Assembly: GCA_013177995.1 (NCBI GenBank)
Contig: JABLXN010000011.1
Span: 1 to 64,000 of the forward strand
Direction: 5' to 3'
DNA length: 64,000 nt
Source: Brevinematales bacterium
GTDB taxonomy: Bacteria; Spirochaetota; Brevinematia; Brevinematales; Thermospiraceae
Positions 1-8,951 of the stretch are shown here, in pieces. The stretch's first letter is position 1, and each line of letters begins with the position of its first letter. A program made the position numbers and the translations under genes. The notes under the pieces are model-generated. The model was not told where the DNA came from. It searched no databases and worked only from the letters and a program-made list of their open reading frames with translations.

Positions 1-87
1 ATCTCTTTACCTTCGATTTAACCATATACTTCTTCCTCCTCTTCATAGTTCCTCCTTATTATCCCTTCGTTGCCCCTTCTTTGTCAA

Positions 88-126
88 ATGTGAAAATAGG
101 TATTCAGTTTCATATGTGGAACGACA
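88..126 (+). repeat. Right end of an R2-family repeat element (partial)
   Basis: These 39 bases are nearly identical to the right ends of the complete R2 copies at 29.37 and 37.38 kb: the subterminal block ggtattcagttt followed by the terminal block gtggaacgaca. The rest of this copy would lie to the left, but bases 1-87 show no clear match to the interior of the other copies, so it is either a diverged element or a solo end. It sits 40 bp upstream of the coiled-coil gene promoter. Confidence 0.7.
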
Positions 127-166
127 AGGGTATTTTCTTTTGTTTTTCGTGCAAAAGAGAGGGTTT

Positions 167-195
167 TTGACAATTTTTTTGTCTTTCGCTATAAT
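167..195 (+). promoter_or_regulatory. Sigma-70-type promoter of the coiled-coil gene
   Basis: A perfect TTGACA (167-172) is followed after 17 bp by a perfect TATAAT (190-195). The start codon of the next gene lies 43 bp downstream behind a purine-rich ribosome binding site, so this is very likely its promoter. Confidence 0.85.
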
Positions 196-238
196 GCTAT
201 AACCCTTTTTTCAGTGAAAAAGCCCAAGGAGGAGTGGG

Positions 239-3200
239 ATGGGTACGTTATTCAGTTTTCTTTTTCCGACCATGGTGTCGGTTTTTCTTATTTTTTACTT
301 TCGGAAAATTGACAAGAAAAACGTGCAATTACAAACACTCAAAAATTTTGTTCAGCATTCTATCCAGGAGATTCAACGTCTTTTTGAAGCCAAACAGAAG
401 GAATTGTACGACAAGACCATCAATCTGGATGTTTCTCTTCAGAAGTTAGATAGGGCTACCCAGTTTATCAACCAGAAATTAGGGGAATTCAAAGACTTCA
501 TGGATAAAACCAAACAGCTTGAGAAGAGTCTCGAGATTCAACTCAAGGCAGCCCAGGGCTATGAAAAGGATCTTGCTGCTATGGAAGCGAGAATGGCTCA
601 GTTAGTAGCCTTGGAGCGAGAGATGGAGGAGATGAAGCAGGAGCTTGCAGAGGCCAAGAAACTCACCTCTACCCTTCGCAGTGATATAGATCAATCTCGT
701 GTATGGGCTCAGGACAATGTCAAAGAGATCATGAAGAACACCGAAGCAAGTATTGAGGCTCTTCGGAAACAGATCCAGGAGAGGATACAGTCTTTTCAAC
801 TGGAAAAAACCTTTCAGACTATTCAAAATGAGATTCAGCAGAAATCTACCCAACTTCAGCAACTCCTTGCTCAGGTAGAACAGGGGATTCGGGATCAGGA
901 GATGGCAAGCCAGAAAGAAGCCGAGAAGATATTCTCTCAAAACAAGGCTCTTTTTGCCAAACAACTGGAGGTATTTCGGCAGGGAGCAGAGGCTCAGCTT
1001 GCGGAGAAGGCAAAGGCTCTTGAGACCCAGTTTCTTGAGGGCATCAAGCGTCTTGAACAGCAGTTCAATGCCTCTGTGAAGGTGATTAACCAGAGGCTTG
1101 CTGAGAATGATCAGCAACTGAAAGAGCAGAAAAATGAGATTGGAAAGGAGTTTCAGGGGCTTCGTGAGTCTATCAATAGTGAGATTCAGCGTCTTGCTCA
1201 GATAATAGAAACGCAGAAGATGGCCCTTCAGCATATGACGGATGAATATCAGAAGGCTTTGGAATCGAAGACCTCACAGGTGGATGATTACCTTGAGGCA
1301 TTTAGTGAGAGACTCACCCAGCAGTACGAGGAAGCTCTGGAAAAAGGGAAAGAAGAACTTCTTGCTCTTTCGGATGAAATACGTGAGATGAGTAAGCGTA
1401 TCGATGGAGTGGATCAACAGTTATCAGGTGAACTGGGAGTTTATCAAGAAAAATGGAAGAAAACTTTTGAGGAAATAAAAACAGAAATAGAAAAAAATAT
1501 CCTTTCTTTGCGAGAGGAGAATGATCGTTTGGTACGAGAAGGAACAAAAGAAGCAAAATCACTCTGGGAAAAATCGAACGTGGAGTGGCAAAATCGTTTA
1601 CAGGATCTGAAAACCATGATTCAGCGAGAAATTCAACATTTGTCGCAGGCGATTGAGGAACAAAAAATACGCTTAGGGCGGATTACTGAAGAGTATCAAA
1701 AAGCTTTGGAATCGAAGACATCACAGGTGGATGATTACCTTGAGGCGTTTAGTGAGAGACTCACCCAGCAGTATGAGGATGCTTTAGAGAAGGGTAAGGA
1801 AGAACTGATTGCCCTTCAGAATGAGGTAAGTGAGATGCAGAGGACAATAGCAAAAGTCCACAAAGAAGTTGGTGATGAACTCTCTGAGAATAGGGATGAG
1901 TGGCTTCTCAAGTTGCAGCAGACGGCTGAGGAATGGCAGGCAAAACTCTCTACCACTCGCCATGATGTGGAGAAATCAATTGAAAAGGTGGCTATCGAGT
2001 GGCAGGAAAACTGGAAAAAATCTTCGGAGAATTTTGCTTCAAAACTTCAGGAACTTCATCGTCAACTTGAGCAGACAAGACAGCGGCTTGAGAGCTTTAC
2101 GGCTTCCAGTGAACAGAAGATTCAGCAGACGGCCGAAAACCTTTTGGCAAGCCTCATGGCAAAGATAGAAGAAAAAGAAAAGGAAATGATTTCCGTCACA
2201 GAAACCTCCTCTGGAAAGGTCAGTCAGTATCTCCGTACTCTCGAAGAGAATGTGAAAGCCTATCAGCAGCAGATTCAGCAGGTCATGGATACCACCAACA
2301 AGGCGCTTCGAGAGGATATCGACTCCATGCAGAGTCGTGTGGTTTCTCTCACCAATCAGAGTAATCAGATAGAAAACCTCTTGCGGGAGATTCTCAACAA
2401 GCGCACAAGAGAGATTGATAGTTATCTTGACAAGGTGAGGCAAACCTACCTTGATGATTATCAGGAGCTTTTGGACAGGAGTAAAAGCGAGATTATAGAG
2501 CTTGAGGATACCATTCGTGAATTTAGGCAGGATTTGGCTAACCAGCAGAAGACAATGGCTTCTCAATTGAAGTCTGCCTTTGAAGAAGAGGAAAAGCAGT
2601 TCTATCAGGCCATAGAAAGGATTCAGCAATCCCTTGACTCGCTCAAAAAAAAGTCAGATCAGGTGGCAGGTGAGGTGGACAGAGAAGTGGCCTCAAAACT
2701 TCAGGCTTTTCAGAAGGATCTTGAATCCACCCTCAAATCGTATCTTGAAAAGGCGTCTCAGGACTTTCTTAAGCGAAGGGACGAGTACATGGTGGCCTTT
2801 GAGAACCTTGACAAGAGGCTTTCTGAGCAGAGTTCTATTTTTGCCGATATGGAAAAACAGCTTCGTATCCAGCAGAGCCGTGTTGGGGAACTTCCCCAGC
2901 AGGTAGAACAGCAGGTGAAGATGCTTTTGAGTCAGCTCTCTGAAGAGGTGAACAAAGCCGTTGAGGCTTCTCGGGGCTCATTAGAGGAGAAAATACGGGC
3001 TTACTTTGCCCAGGTCGAAAAGGATATGAGTCAATACACCAAACGCTCAGAGGATCTCAAAAATCTGTTGCTTTCTCTTGAGAATCAGGCTGTTCAGGAG
3101 TACCAGAAGGATATGGCGGAGATAGAGAATTCTATTTCTCGCAAGATAAGTGTTCTCACGGGCAATATTGAGACCCTCCTGCAGAAGACGAAAGAGGAAG

Positions 3201-4231
3201 TGGAAACAACGGTTTCTTTGGCCAAAAATAGTGTCACTCGTTTTTCAGAGGAGTTAAAGAGTATTCGAGAGGATTACAAAGAGAGTATTCAGAACGAATA
3301 CAAAGATCTTGTCAAAAAGCTCAAGGAGATAGAGGCCCGTTATGATGCCTTCATGAAGAAGACACAACTTCTTGAGAGGGCAGAGGTGGTCGCGGAAAAA
3401 TCCGAAGAAACCCTGAACACCATAAGGGAAAGTTTCCAGGAACTGGAAGAAAAGAGACGGGCCCTCACTGATGCCCTTCGGACCCTTGAAGGGGTACAGA
3501 AGGAGAGACGAGAGCTTGATGATATGCTGAATAACCTTCTTCTTCACAAGAAAGAGTCTCTTCAGATGAAAGAGGTAGTGGAAAGGGCAATGGAAAAGGC
3601 CAAGGAGACACAGGCGCTTCTTGCCTTTGCCGAGCAGCAGAACAAGAAAGCAGAGGAGATGAAACGTACCCTTGAAGAGGCCATGAAGCTCTACGGCGAC
3701 CTGCAGGCCAAATTTGCAGACCTTGAAAAGAAGCGGGATATTGTGGTCAAGATTTTGAGTGAACTGGAGGAAACCAAAGAATCCTTCACCGCTGTTCAGG
3801 CGAAGCTGAATGATGCCGATCAGAGAATCAGCCTTCTCAATAAGCTTTCGAAAAAACTTGAGGAGGATCTTAAGAACTTTCAGGGTCAGATTATGCAGGT
3901 CCTGGGGGATCAGGACAAGATTTTTGCCGCTGCTGATAAGATAGACAACCTTGAGAATATCCTGATCCAGGTAGAAGAGGAAGGAAAGCGTCTCCAGAAG
4001 ATGCGTTCCTGGGTGGCAGAACTCCAGAACCAGTTGGAGCGCATTCGGGCTTCTCAGGAGGAGGTTGTTCGTGGATCTCGAGGTGAGGGGTCCAAACCCC
4101 AGAGCGATCAGGATACGGTGAAGGCCATCCTGCGTTTGAGGAAAGAGGGGTGGAGTGTAGAAGAGATCGCTTCTACGCTCAAGGTTTCGGTAAGCTATGT
4201 TGAGTTGGTTCTTGAACGCTACGAAAAATAA
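239..4231 (+). CDS. Giant membrane-anchored coiled-coil protein, SpiroCoCo-like
   Basis: A 1330-residue protein with one N-terminal membrane segment (about residues 3-21), a positively charged stretch, and then more than 1200 residues of Glu/Gln/Lys/Leu-rich heptad sequence predicted as nearly continuous coiled coil. The last 40 residues are different: a compact helix-turn-helix-like module (RLRKEGWSVEEIASTLKVS) such as is found at the end of SpiroCoCo-type spirochaete proteins. A segment of about 45 residues near 336 is repeated almost exactly near 484, an internal duplication with a 148-residue period. The start at 239 follows aaggaggag. It lies 14 bp before serS. The family's role is not established; a filament or cell-envelope scaffold is inference. 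Confidence 0.75.
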   Translation: MGTLFSFLFPTMVSVFLIFYFRKIDKKNVQLQTLKNFVQHSIQEIQRLFEAKQKELYDKTINLDVSLQKLDRATQFINQKLGEFKDFMDKTKQLEKSLEIQLKAAQGYEKDLAAMEARMAQLVALEREMEEMKQELAEAKKLTSTLRSDIDQSRVWAQDNVKEIMKNTEASIEALRKQIQERIQSFQLEKTFQTIQNEIQQKSTQLQQLLAQVEQGIRDQEMASQKEAEKIFSQNKALFAKQLEVFRQGAEAQLAEKAKALETQFLEGIKRLEQQFNASVKVINQRLAENDQQLKEQKNEIGKEFQGLRESINSEIQRLAQIIETQKMALQHMTDEYQKALESKTSQVDDYLEAFSERLTQQYEEALEKGKEELLALSDEIREMSKRIDGVDQQLSGELGVYQEKWKKTFEEIKTEIEKNILSLREENDRLVREGTKEAKSLWEKSNVEWQNRLQDLKTMIQREIQHLSQAIEEQKIRLGRITEEYQKALESKTSQVDDYLEAFSERLTQQYEDALEKGKEELIALQNEVSEMQRTIAKVHKEVGDELSENRDEWLLKLQQTAEEWQAKLSTTRHDVEKSIEKVAIEWQENWKKSSENFASKLQELHRQLEQTRQRLESFTASSEQKIQQTAENLLASLMAKIEEKEKEMISVTETSSGKVSQYLRTLEENVKAYQQQIQQVMDTTNKALREDIDSMQSRVVSLTNQSNQIENLLREILNKRTREIDSYLDKVRQTYLDDYQELLDRSKSEIIELEDTIREFRQDLANQQKTMASQLKSAFEEEEKQFYQAIERIQQSLDSLKKKSDQVAGEVDREVASKLQAFQKDLESTLKSYLEKASQDFLKRRDEYMVAFENLDKRLSEQSSIFADMEKQLRIQQSRVGELPQQVEQQVKMLLSQLSEEVNKAVEASRGSLEEKIRAYFAQVEKDMSQYTKRSEDLKNLLLSLENQAVQEYQKDMAEIENSISRKISVLTGNIETLLQKTKEEVETTVSLAKNSVTRFSEELKSIREDYKESIQNEYKDLVKKLKEIEARYDAFMKKTQLLERAEVVAEKSEETLNTIRESFQELEEKRRALTDALRTLEGVQKERRELDDMLNNLLLHKKESLQMKEVVERAMEKAKETQALLAFAEQQNKKAEEMKRTLEEAMKLYGDLQAKFADLEKKRDIVVKILSELEETKESFTAVQAKLNDADQRISLLNKLSKKLEEDLKNFQGQIMQVLGDQDKIFAAADKIDNLENILIQVEEEGKRLQKMRSWVAELQNQLERIRASQEEVVRGSRGEGSKPQSDQDTVKAILRLRKEGWSVEEIASTLKVSVSYVELVLERYEK

Positions 4232-4245
4232 CCCAAGGAGTGATC

Positions 4246-5529
4246 ATGGTAGATATTCGATTTTTGGTGGAAAATGAAGCCCTTGTGAGGGAGAAACTTC
4301 GTTATCGATTGAAGGATATGGCTCTTCTTGATGAAATCATGGCTCTTGATGAAAAGCGAAGGAGTCTTCAGAAAGAGGGAGATGTTCTTCGCAGTGAGAA
4401 GAATCAAAAGTCCAAGGAAATAGGGGCTCTCAAAGCAAAAGGGGGGGATGCTTCTGCTCTCATGGCAGAGGTTGGCCGGCTTGGAGAAAGACTCGCAGAC
4501 CTTGAGAGACAGGAAAGAGAGGTATCGGAAAACCTTACGGCTAAACTCATGATGATTCCCAATATTCCTATGGATGATGTGCCTGTTGGAGAGGATGAGA
4601 GTGCCAACCAGGAGATTCGAAGGTGGGGAGAAATTCCTTCTTTTTCTTTTACCCCGCTTTCCCATGATGAGATAGCGGAACGTCTTGGTATTTTGGATTT
4701 TGAACGGGGGGCAAAGATTGCGGGAAGTGGTTTCACTCTCTATCGTGGCCTTGGTGCACGGCTTGAGCGGGCGCTTATCAATTTTATGTTGGATACGCAT
4801 AGAGAAGATGGGTATGAAGAGTATTTTGTTCCTTTCCTTATCAAAGGCAAAAGCCTTGAGGGCACAGGACAGCTTCCCAAGTTCAAGGATGACCTGTATC
4901 GTGTAGAGGGAGAGGATCTCTATCTCAATCCCACGGCAGAGGTTCCGCTTACCAACATTTATCAGAATGAGATTCTTGAGGAGAAGGATTTACCAAGGTG
5001 GATAACAGCTTATGCTCCAAGCTTTCGTAAGGAAGCAGGAAGTTATGGGAAGGATACCAAGGGGATCATTCGTCAGCATCAGTTTAACAAGGTGGAACTG
5101 GTGAAGTTCTGTCGTCCTGAGGATTCCGAAAAGGAACATCAGCAGATGGTGGAACAGGCGCAGAAGATTCTCAAGAAGTTGGGGTTGGCTCATCGGGTGG
5201 TGGTACTTTCTCAGGGTGATATGGGCTTTTCGGCGGCAAAATGCTACGATGTGGAAGTATGGCTTCCCGGACAGAATAGGTATCGGGAGATTTCTTCTGT
5301 CTCGAACTGCAGGGATTTCCAGGCTCGTCGGGCGCAGATTCGTTTCCGCCGGGAGTCAACAGGAAAGCCCGAGTATGTCCATACTCTCAATGGCTCTGGG
5401 CTTGCGGTTGGAAGAACGGTAGTGGCTATCCTTGAGAACTATCAGCAGGCGGATGGAAGTGTGCTTATTCCTGAGGTGCTTCGTCCGTATATGGGTGGTT
5501 TGGAAAGGATAACAAAAATTTCTATCTAA
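4246..5529 (+). CDS. serS: Seryl-tRNA synthetase
   Basis: Charges tRNA-Ser with serine in the cytoplasm; 427 residues is normal for the family. The N-terminal 110 residues form the antiparallel coiled-coil tRNA-binding arm. Class II motif 2 is seen near residue 259 (FRKEAGSYGKD...RQHQF) and motif 3 near 383 (GSGLAVGRTVVAILENYQ). ATG 4246 is preferred over the GTG at 4240 because the ribosome binding site aaggag (4235-4240) overlaps that GTG. Probably co-transcribed with the coiled-coil gene upstream. Confidence 0.97.
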   Translation: MVDIRFLVENEALVREKLRYRLKDMALLDEIMALDEKRRSLQKEGDVLRSEKNQKSKEIGALKAKGGDASALMAEVGRLGERLADLERQEREVSENLTAKLMMIPNIPMDDVPVGEDESANQEIRRWGEIPSFSFTPLSHDEIAERLGILDFERGAKIAGSGFTLYRGLGARLERALINFMLDTHREDGYEEYFVPFLIKGKSLEGTGQLPKFKDDLYRVEGEDLYLNPTAEVPLTNIYQNEILEEKDLPRWITAYAPSFRKEAGSYGKDTKGIIRQHQFNKVELVKFCRPEDSEKEHQQMVEQAQKILKKLGLAHRVVVLSQGDMGFSAAKCYDVEVWLPGQNRYREISSVSNCRDFQARRAQIRFRRESTGKPEYVHTLNGSGLAVGRTVVAILENYQQADGSVLIPEVLRPYMGGLERITKISI

Positions 5530-5533
5530 AATA

Positions 5534-5561
5534 TTGCTAAAAAAAATTTTTGCCGTATAAT
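5534..5561 (+). promoter_or_regulatory. Promoter of the STAS-argG pair
   Basis: TTGCTA (5534-5539), a 16-bp spacer and a perfect TATAAT (5556-5561), 30 bp before the STAS gene. Confidence 0.7.
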
Positions 5562-5591
5562 ATGAGGCGAAAAGACTGTGGGAGGTAGTGT

Positions 5592-5897
5592 ATGCAGTAT
5601 GAACGCAAAATTGAAAACAACGCCGCCATTTACTGCGTTCATGGCGATTTTACCATTTTTTTCTTGAATAACATCAAAGGTGATATTGAAAAAGATGTGG
5701 CCGCTGGCAAAATTTCGTATTTTGTGTTTGACTTCAGTGATGTTCACTATATTGATTCGGCGGCGATTAGCCTGCTTATTATGACGGGGAAGTACAATGA
5801 TGCCCACGGCCATAAACTCTATATTCGTAGCCCAAAAGATGTGGTGAAACGTATCATTGACAACGCTGAACTCACCTTTGTTGAGTATCAATATTAA
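5592..5897 (+). CDS. STAS-domain protein, anti-sigma factor antagonist type
   Basis: A 101-residue single-domain STAS protein. The family fold is recognised from the central VFDFSDVHYIDSAAISLL segment, in which the Ser after Asp at about residue 54 is at the position phosphorylated in SpoIIAA/RsbV-type antagonists. Such proteins bind an anti-sigma or switch kinase partner in the cytoplasm, and binding is broken by phosphorylation. No kinase or phosphatase partner is encoded nearby. It ends 11 bp before argG, so the two are probably one transcript; why a signalling antagonist should precede an arginine gene is not clear from the sequence. Confidence 0.85.
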   Translation: MQYERKIENNAAIYCVHGDFTIFFLNNIKGDIEKDVAAGKISYFVFDFSDVHYIDSAAISLLIMTGKYNDAHGHKLYIRSPKDVVKRIIDNAELTFVEYQY

Positions 5898-5908
5898 AGA
5901 GGAAAACG

Positions 5909-7108
5909 ATGAAGATAGTTCTTGCCTATTCTGGGGGTTTGGATACTTCGGTTATTCTTGCGTGGCTCAAGGAACAGTACCATGCTGAGATTATTGCCTA
6001 TGTGGCAGATGTGGGACAACATGAAGACTGGGAAGCTATCCGGCAAAAGGCTATTCGGACCGGGGCAAGCAAGGTCTATATCGAAGACCTGAAAAAAGAG
6101 TTTGTAGAAGAGGCTGTTTTTCCGGCCATCAAAGCCAACGCCACCTACGAATACAAGTACCTGCTTGGCACGTCTCTTGCCCGCCCGATTATAGCCAAGA
6201 GACAGGTAGAGATAGCCTTGAAAGAAAAGGCTGATGCGGTGGCTCATGGGGCTACAGGCAAAGGGAACGATCAGGTACGTTTTGAACTCACCTATCGTGC
6301 GCTGGCGCCTCATTTGAAGATTATTGCTCCCTGGAAGGAAGACAACTTTTTTACCTCCCGCAGTGAACTGATTGAGTTTGCAGAGAAGCATAATATCCCT
6401 ATTCCTGTCACCAAAGAGAAGCCGTATAGTATGGACCCCAATCTCTATCATATCTCTTATGAGGGGGGTGTTCTTGAGGATGTGACCAAGACCTACGATA
6501 GTTCTATGTTTGTGATGGGCAAGGATCCCTTTACTGTCCAGGATGAACCGGAGGTGGTTTCTATCACCTTTGAAAAAGGGGTTCCCGTTGCTCTCAATGG
6601 TCAGAAGATGGATGGGGTAAAACTTCTGAGAGAGGCCAATACCATAGCCGGGCGTCATGGGGTAGGTGTGGTGGATGTGGTGGAAAATCGCCTCGTGGGG
6701 ATGAAGTCCCGTGGGGTGTATGAAACACCTGGTGGCACACTTCTTATTGAGGCCCACAAGGCCTTGGAGGCTATTACCCTTGAAAGGGATACTATGCACT
6801 ATAAACAAATGATAGAACTCAAATTCAGCGAGATGATCTACTATGGTCAGTGGTATCATCCTCTTCGGGTGGCACTTCAGCGGTTTATCGATACGACACA
6901 GGAGGTGGTTTCTGGAACGGTGGAGATGAAACTCTATCGGGGAAATTGTATGGTTGTCTCGAGACAATCTGAACATTCTTTGTATGATACCAACCTTTCT
7001 ACCTTTGAAGCAGGAAGTAACTACGACCAGAAGGATGCGAAGGGATTTATCAAACTGTTTGGTCTTCCGATGGAGATGTTCTCAAGAAAGAATCCCTGGA
7101 AGATATAA
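5909..7108 (+). CDS. argG: Argininosuccinate synthase
   Basis: Joins citrulline and aspartate with ATP to give argininosuccinate, the penultimate step of arginine synthesis. The 399-residue length is standard. The ATP-binding N-type PP-loop AYSGGLDTS is at residues 6-14 and the conserved HGATGKGNDQVRFE segment is near residue 113. The C-terminal STFEAGSNYDQKDA stretch is typical. argH is not in the window. It is followed by a strong terminator. Confidence 0.97.
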   Translation: MKIVLAYSGGLDTSVILAWLKEQYHAEIIAYVADVGQHEDWEAIRQKAIRTGASKVYIEDLKKEFVEEAVFPAIKANATYEYKYLLGTSLARPIIAKRQVEIALKEKADAVAHGATGKGNDQVRFELTYRALAPHLKIIAPWKEDNFFTSRSELIEFAEKHNIPIPVTKEKPYSMDPNLYHISYEGGVLEDVTKTYDSSMFVMGKDPFTVQDEPEVVSITFEKGVPVALNGQKMDGVKLLREANTIAGRHGVGVVDVVENRLVGMKSRGVYETPGGTLLIEAHKALEAITLERDTMHYKQMIELKFSEMIYYGQWYHPLRVALQRFIDTTQEVVSGTVEMKLYRGNCMVVSRQSEHSLYDTNLSTFEAGSNYDQKDAKGFIKLFGLPMEMFSRKNPWKI

Positions 7109-7130
7109 CTCAAGGGGAAAAGAGATATCA

Positions 7131-7161
7131 AAAGAGGGAGGCTTTTCTCCCTCTTTTTTTG
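7131..7161 (+). terminator. Rho-independent terminator after argG
   Basis: A perfect 8-bp stem (agagggag at 7133-7140, ctccctct at 7147-7154) with a 6-base loop, followed by a T tract. Confidence 0.9.
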
Positions 7162-7177
7162 TATAAGGAGGGAGGGA

Positions 7178-7807
7178 ATGAAAAAGAAGTGGTGCTTCGT
7201 GTGGGGTATTTTTTTAGTCTCTCAGATGGCGTTTGGGCTTACCAATTCCCTGAAGACCTTTTATGTGGGGTTTGAGGTTTCAGAATTACTTCAGAATAAT
7301 TTTCAAAATCTTGGTTTTCAGAATATGACCTTTCTCTTTGGTCAGGAGGGGTTGGGAAAGAAGGCTCAGTTCGGGTATAGATTTTCTTACATCGGTGTAG
7401 AACTCAACGAGAAGCATCTTGCCGAAAATCCTTTTTTAGAAGGGGATACAGAGGGTTTAGAGGGAACTCTTCGGGTGCTCAGGGGAGGGCTTGATTGGTT
7501 TCCCTGGGTATGGGGGGGAGAGGTTTTTCGTTTTTTCCCTATTGGGAGTGTGACGATAGGGTATACCCAGATCGTTTTCACGAAGGGAGATGTCTATGAT
7601 TTTCAAACCTTTTCTGTAGGTTCTCAACTCCGATGTCAGTGGGAAATGTGGAGATGGGTATTTGTAGAGTTTCCCCTTCTGGATGTGGGGGTCTCTATGG
7701 TGAAGAATCGATCGGCAGGAGGAGAGGTGGTTGGTGTGTCTATTTCCTATCCTGAGTGGGGAGTGATGTTTTTCTGGATCACGGTTGGGGTGAAAGTGAG
7801 ATGGTGA
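7178..7807 (+). CDS. Exported protein, likely small outer-membrane barrel
   Basis: A 209-residue protein I do not recognise by family. Residues 1-20 form a clear signal peptide (KKK, then a hydrophobic stretch ending at AFG). The mature part is rich in alternating aromatic/hydrophobic and polar residues, with many Gly-Tyr/Val-Gly turns, and ends in VGVKVRW, the pattern of an outer-membrane beta barrel closing on an aromatic residue. The start follows aaggaggga. It lies alone between the argG terminator and the accA promoter. The barrel assignment is inference. Confidence 0.6.
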   Translation: MKKKWCFVWGIFLVSQMAFGLTNSLKTFYVGFEVSELLQNNFQNLGFQNMTFLFGQEGLGKKAQFGYRFSYIGVELNEKHLAENPFLEGDTEGLEGTLRVLRGGLDWFPWVWGGEVFRFFPIGSVTIGYTQIVFTKGDVYDFQTFSVGSQLRCQWEMWRWVFVEFPLLDVGVSMVKNRSAGGEVVGVSISYPEWGVMFFWITVGVKVRW

Positions 7808-7881
7808 GGTAAGACGAACGGTTTTTGGAAAATATTTTTATTTTTTGTGGGGCGTGAGAAAAGTCTTTTCTCTTTGAAAAC

Positions 7882-7910
7882 TTGACCAAATTCTTTCTTG
7901 CTCTTATCAT
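7882..7910 (+). promoter_or_regulatory. Promoter of accA
   Basis: TTGACC (7882-7887), a 17-bp spacer and TATCAT (7905-7910), 48 bp before the accA start. Confidence 0.75.
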
Positions 7911-7958
7911 ATAAAGGTCTATTTTTTTCGGGGAAAAAACGAAAAAAGAGGTGCGGAG

Positions 7959-8912
7959 ATGCGGAAATATTATTTAGAGTTTGAGAAACCTATCCAGATG
8001 ATGGAGGAGAAAATAGCCGAACTCAAAAAGCATCTGGATAGTGATTTTTCTGTTGAGCTTAGGGAAATGGAGCGAAAACTACAGTATATGCTTGAGATGA
8101 CCTACAAGAATTTGACACCATGGCAGATTTCACTTGTGGCCCGGCATCCAGAGAGACCTATTTTTTCTGACTATAGAGACAAACTTTTTGATGATTTTCT
8201 TGAGATTCATGGAGATAGAAATTTTCGAGACGATCCGGCTATTATTACAGGTTTTGCCACCTTGGGCAATTACCGTTGTGTGGTGATAGGTGAGGAAAAG
8301 GGAAAGGGAACAAAGGACAAGCTCTATAGAAACTTTGGTATGCCTCAGCCGGAGGGATACCGCAAAGCTTTGCGTGCGATGAAATTGGCTGAGAAGTTTG
8401 GGCTTCCTGTGTTAACCTTTGTAGATACGGCGGGGGCGTATCCTGGTATGGAGGGAGAAGAGAGGGGACAGGGTGAGGCTATTGCCAGAAACCTGTTTGA
8501 GATGTCAGCTCTCAAAACACAGATTATTGCCACCGTGATTGGAGAAGGGGGAAGTGGAGGGGCTTTGGCTATTGCAGTCGCTGATAGGGTGCTGATGCTT
8601 GAGAATGCGATCTATTCGGTGATTTCCCCAGAGTCCTGTGCTTCTATTCTCTGGCGTGATGCCTCCAAGGGACCGAGGGCCGCTGAGGCATTGAAGCTCA
8701 CAGCCCCTGAACTTTTGAAGTTTGGAGTGATTGATGAGATTCTTCCAGAGCCAATAGGGGGAGCTCATCGTCAGCCGGAGGAAACGATCGCCATTGTTCG
8801 GAAGGCTCTTCTCCGGCATTTAGATGAACTGGTGAGAATCAGTATTCCGAAGTTGGTACAGGCACGATATCAGCGTTTCCGTGGGCTTGGAGTAGTTCAG
8901 GTCCAGGACTAA
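7959..8912 (+). CDS. accA: Acetyl-CoA carboxylase carboxyltransferase subunit alpha
   Basis: The alpha half of the carboxyltransferase that moves CO2 from biotin carrier protein to acetyl-CoA, giving malonyl-CoA for fatty acid synthesis. The 317 residues match the family. Visible hallmarks are the N-terminal helical part (LEFEKPIQMMEEKIAEL), the ARHPERP segment, the HGDRNFRDDPAI block, the oxyanion-type glycine run GEGGSGGALAIAVAD and SPESCASILWRD. accD, accB and accC are not in the window. The start follows gaggtgcggag. Confidence 0.97.
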   Translation: MRKYYLEFEKPIQMMEEKIAELKKHLDSDFSVELREMERKLQYMLEMTYKNLTPWQISLVARHPERPIFSDYRDKLFDDFLEIHGDRNFRDDPAIITGFATLGNYRCVVIGEEKGKGTKDKLYRNFGMPQPEGYRKALRAMKLAEKFGLPVLTFVDTAGAYPGMEGEERGQGEAIARNLFEMSALKTQIIATVIGEGGSGGALAIAVADRVLMLENAIYSVISPESCASILWRDASKGPRAAEALKLTAPELLKFGVIDEILPEPIGGAHRQPEETIAIVRKALLRHLDELVRISIPKLVQARYQRFRGLGVVQVQD

Positions 8913-8951
8913 CAAAGGACTAAATCGAAACGAACCAAGGAGGATGTGGCC

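Noticed and set aside
602-1234. Minus-strand ORFs opposite the coiled-coil gene (also 2039-2629 and 3254-3547)
   Set aside because: Leu-rich shadow frames of the coiled-coil gene, without starts or family resemblance.
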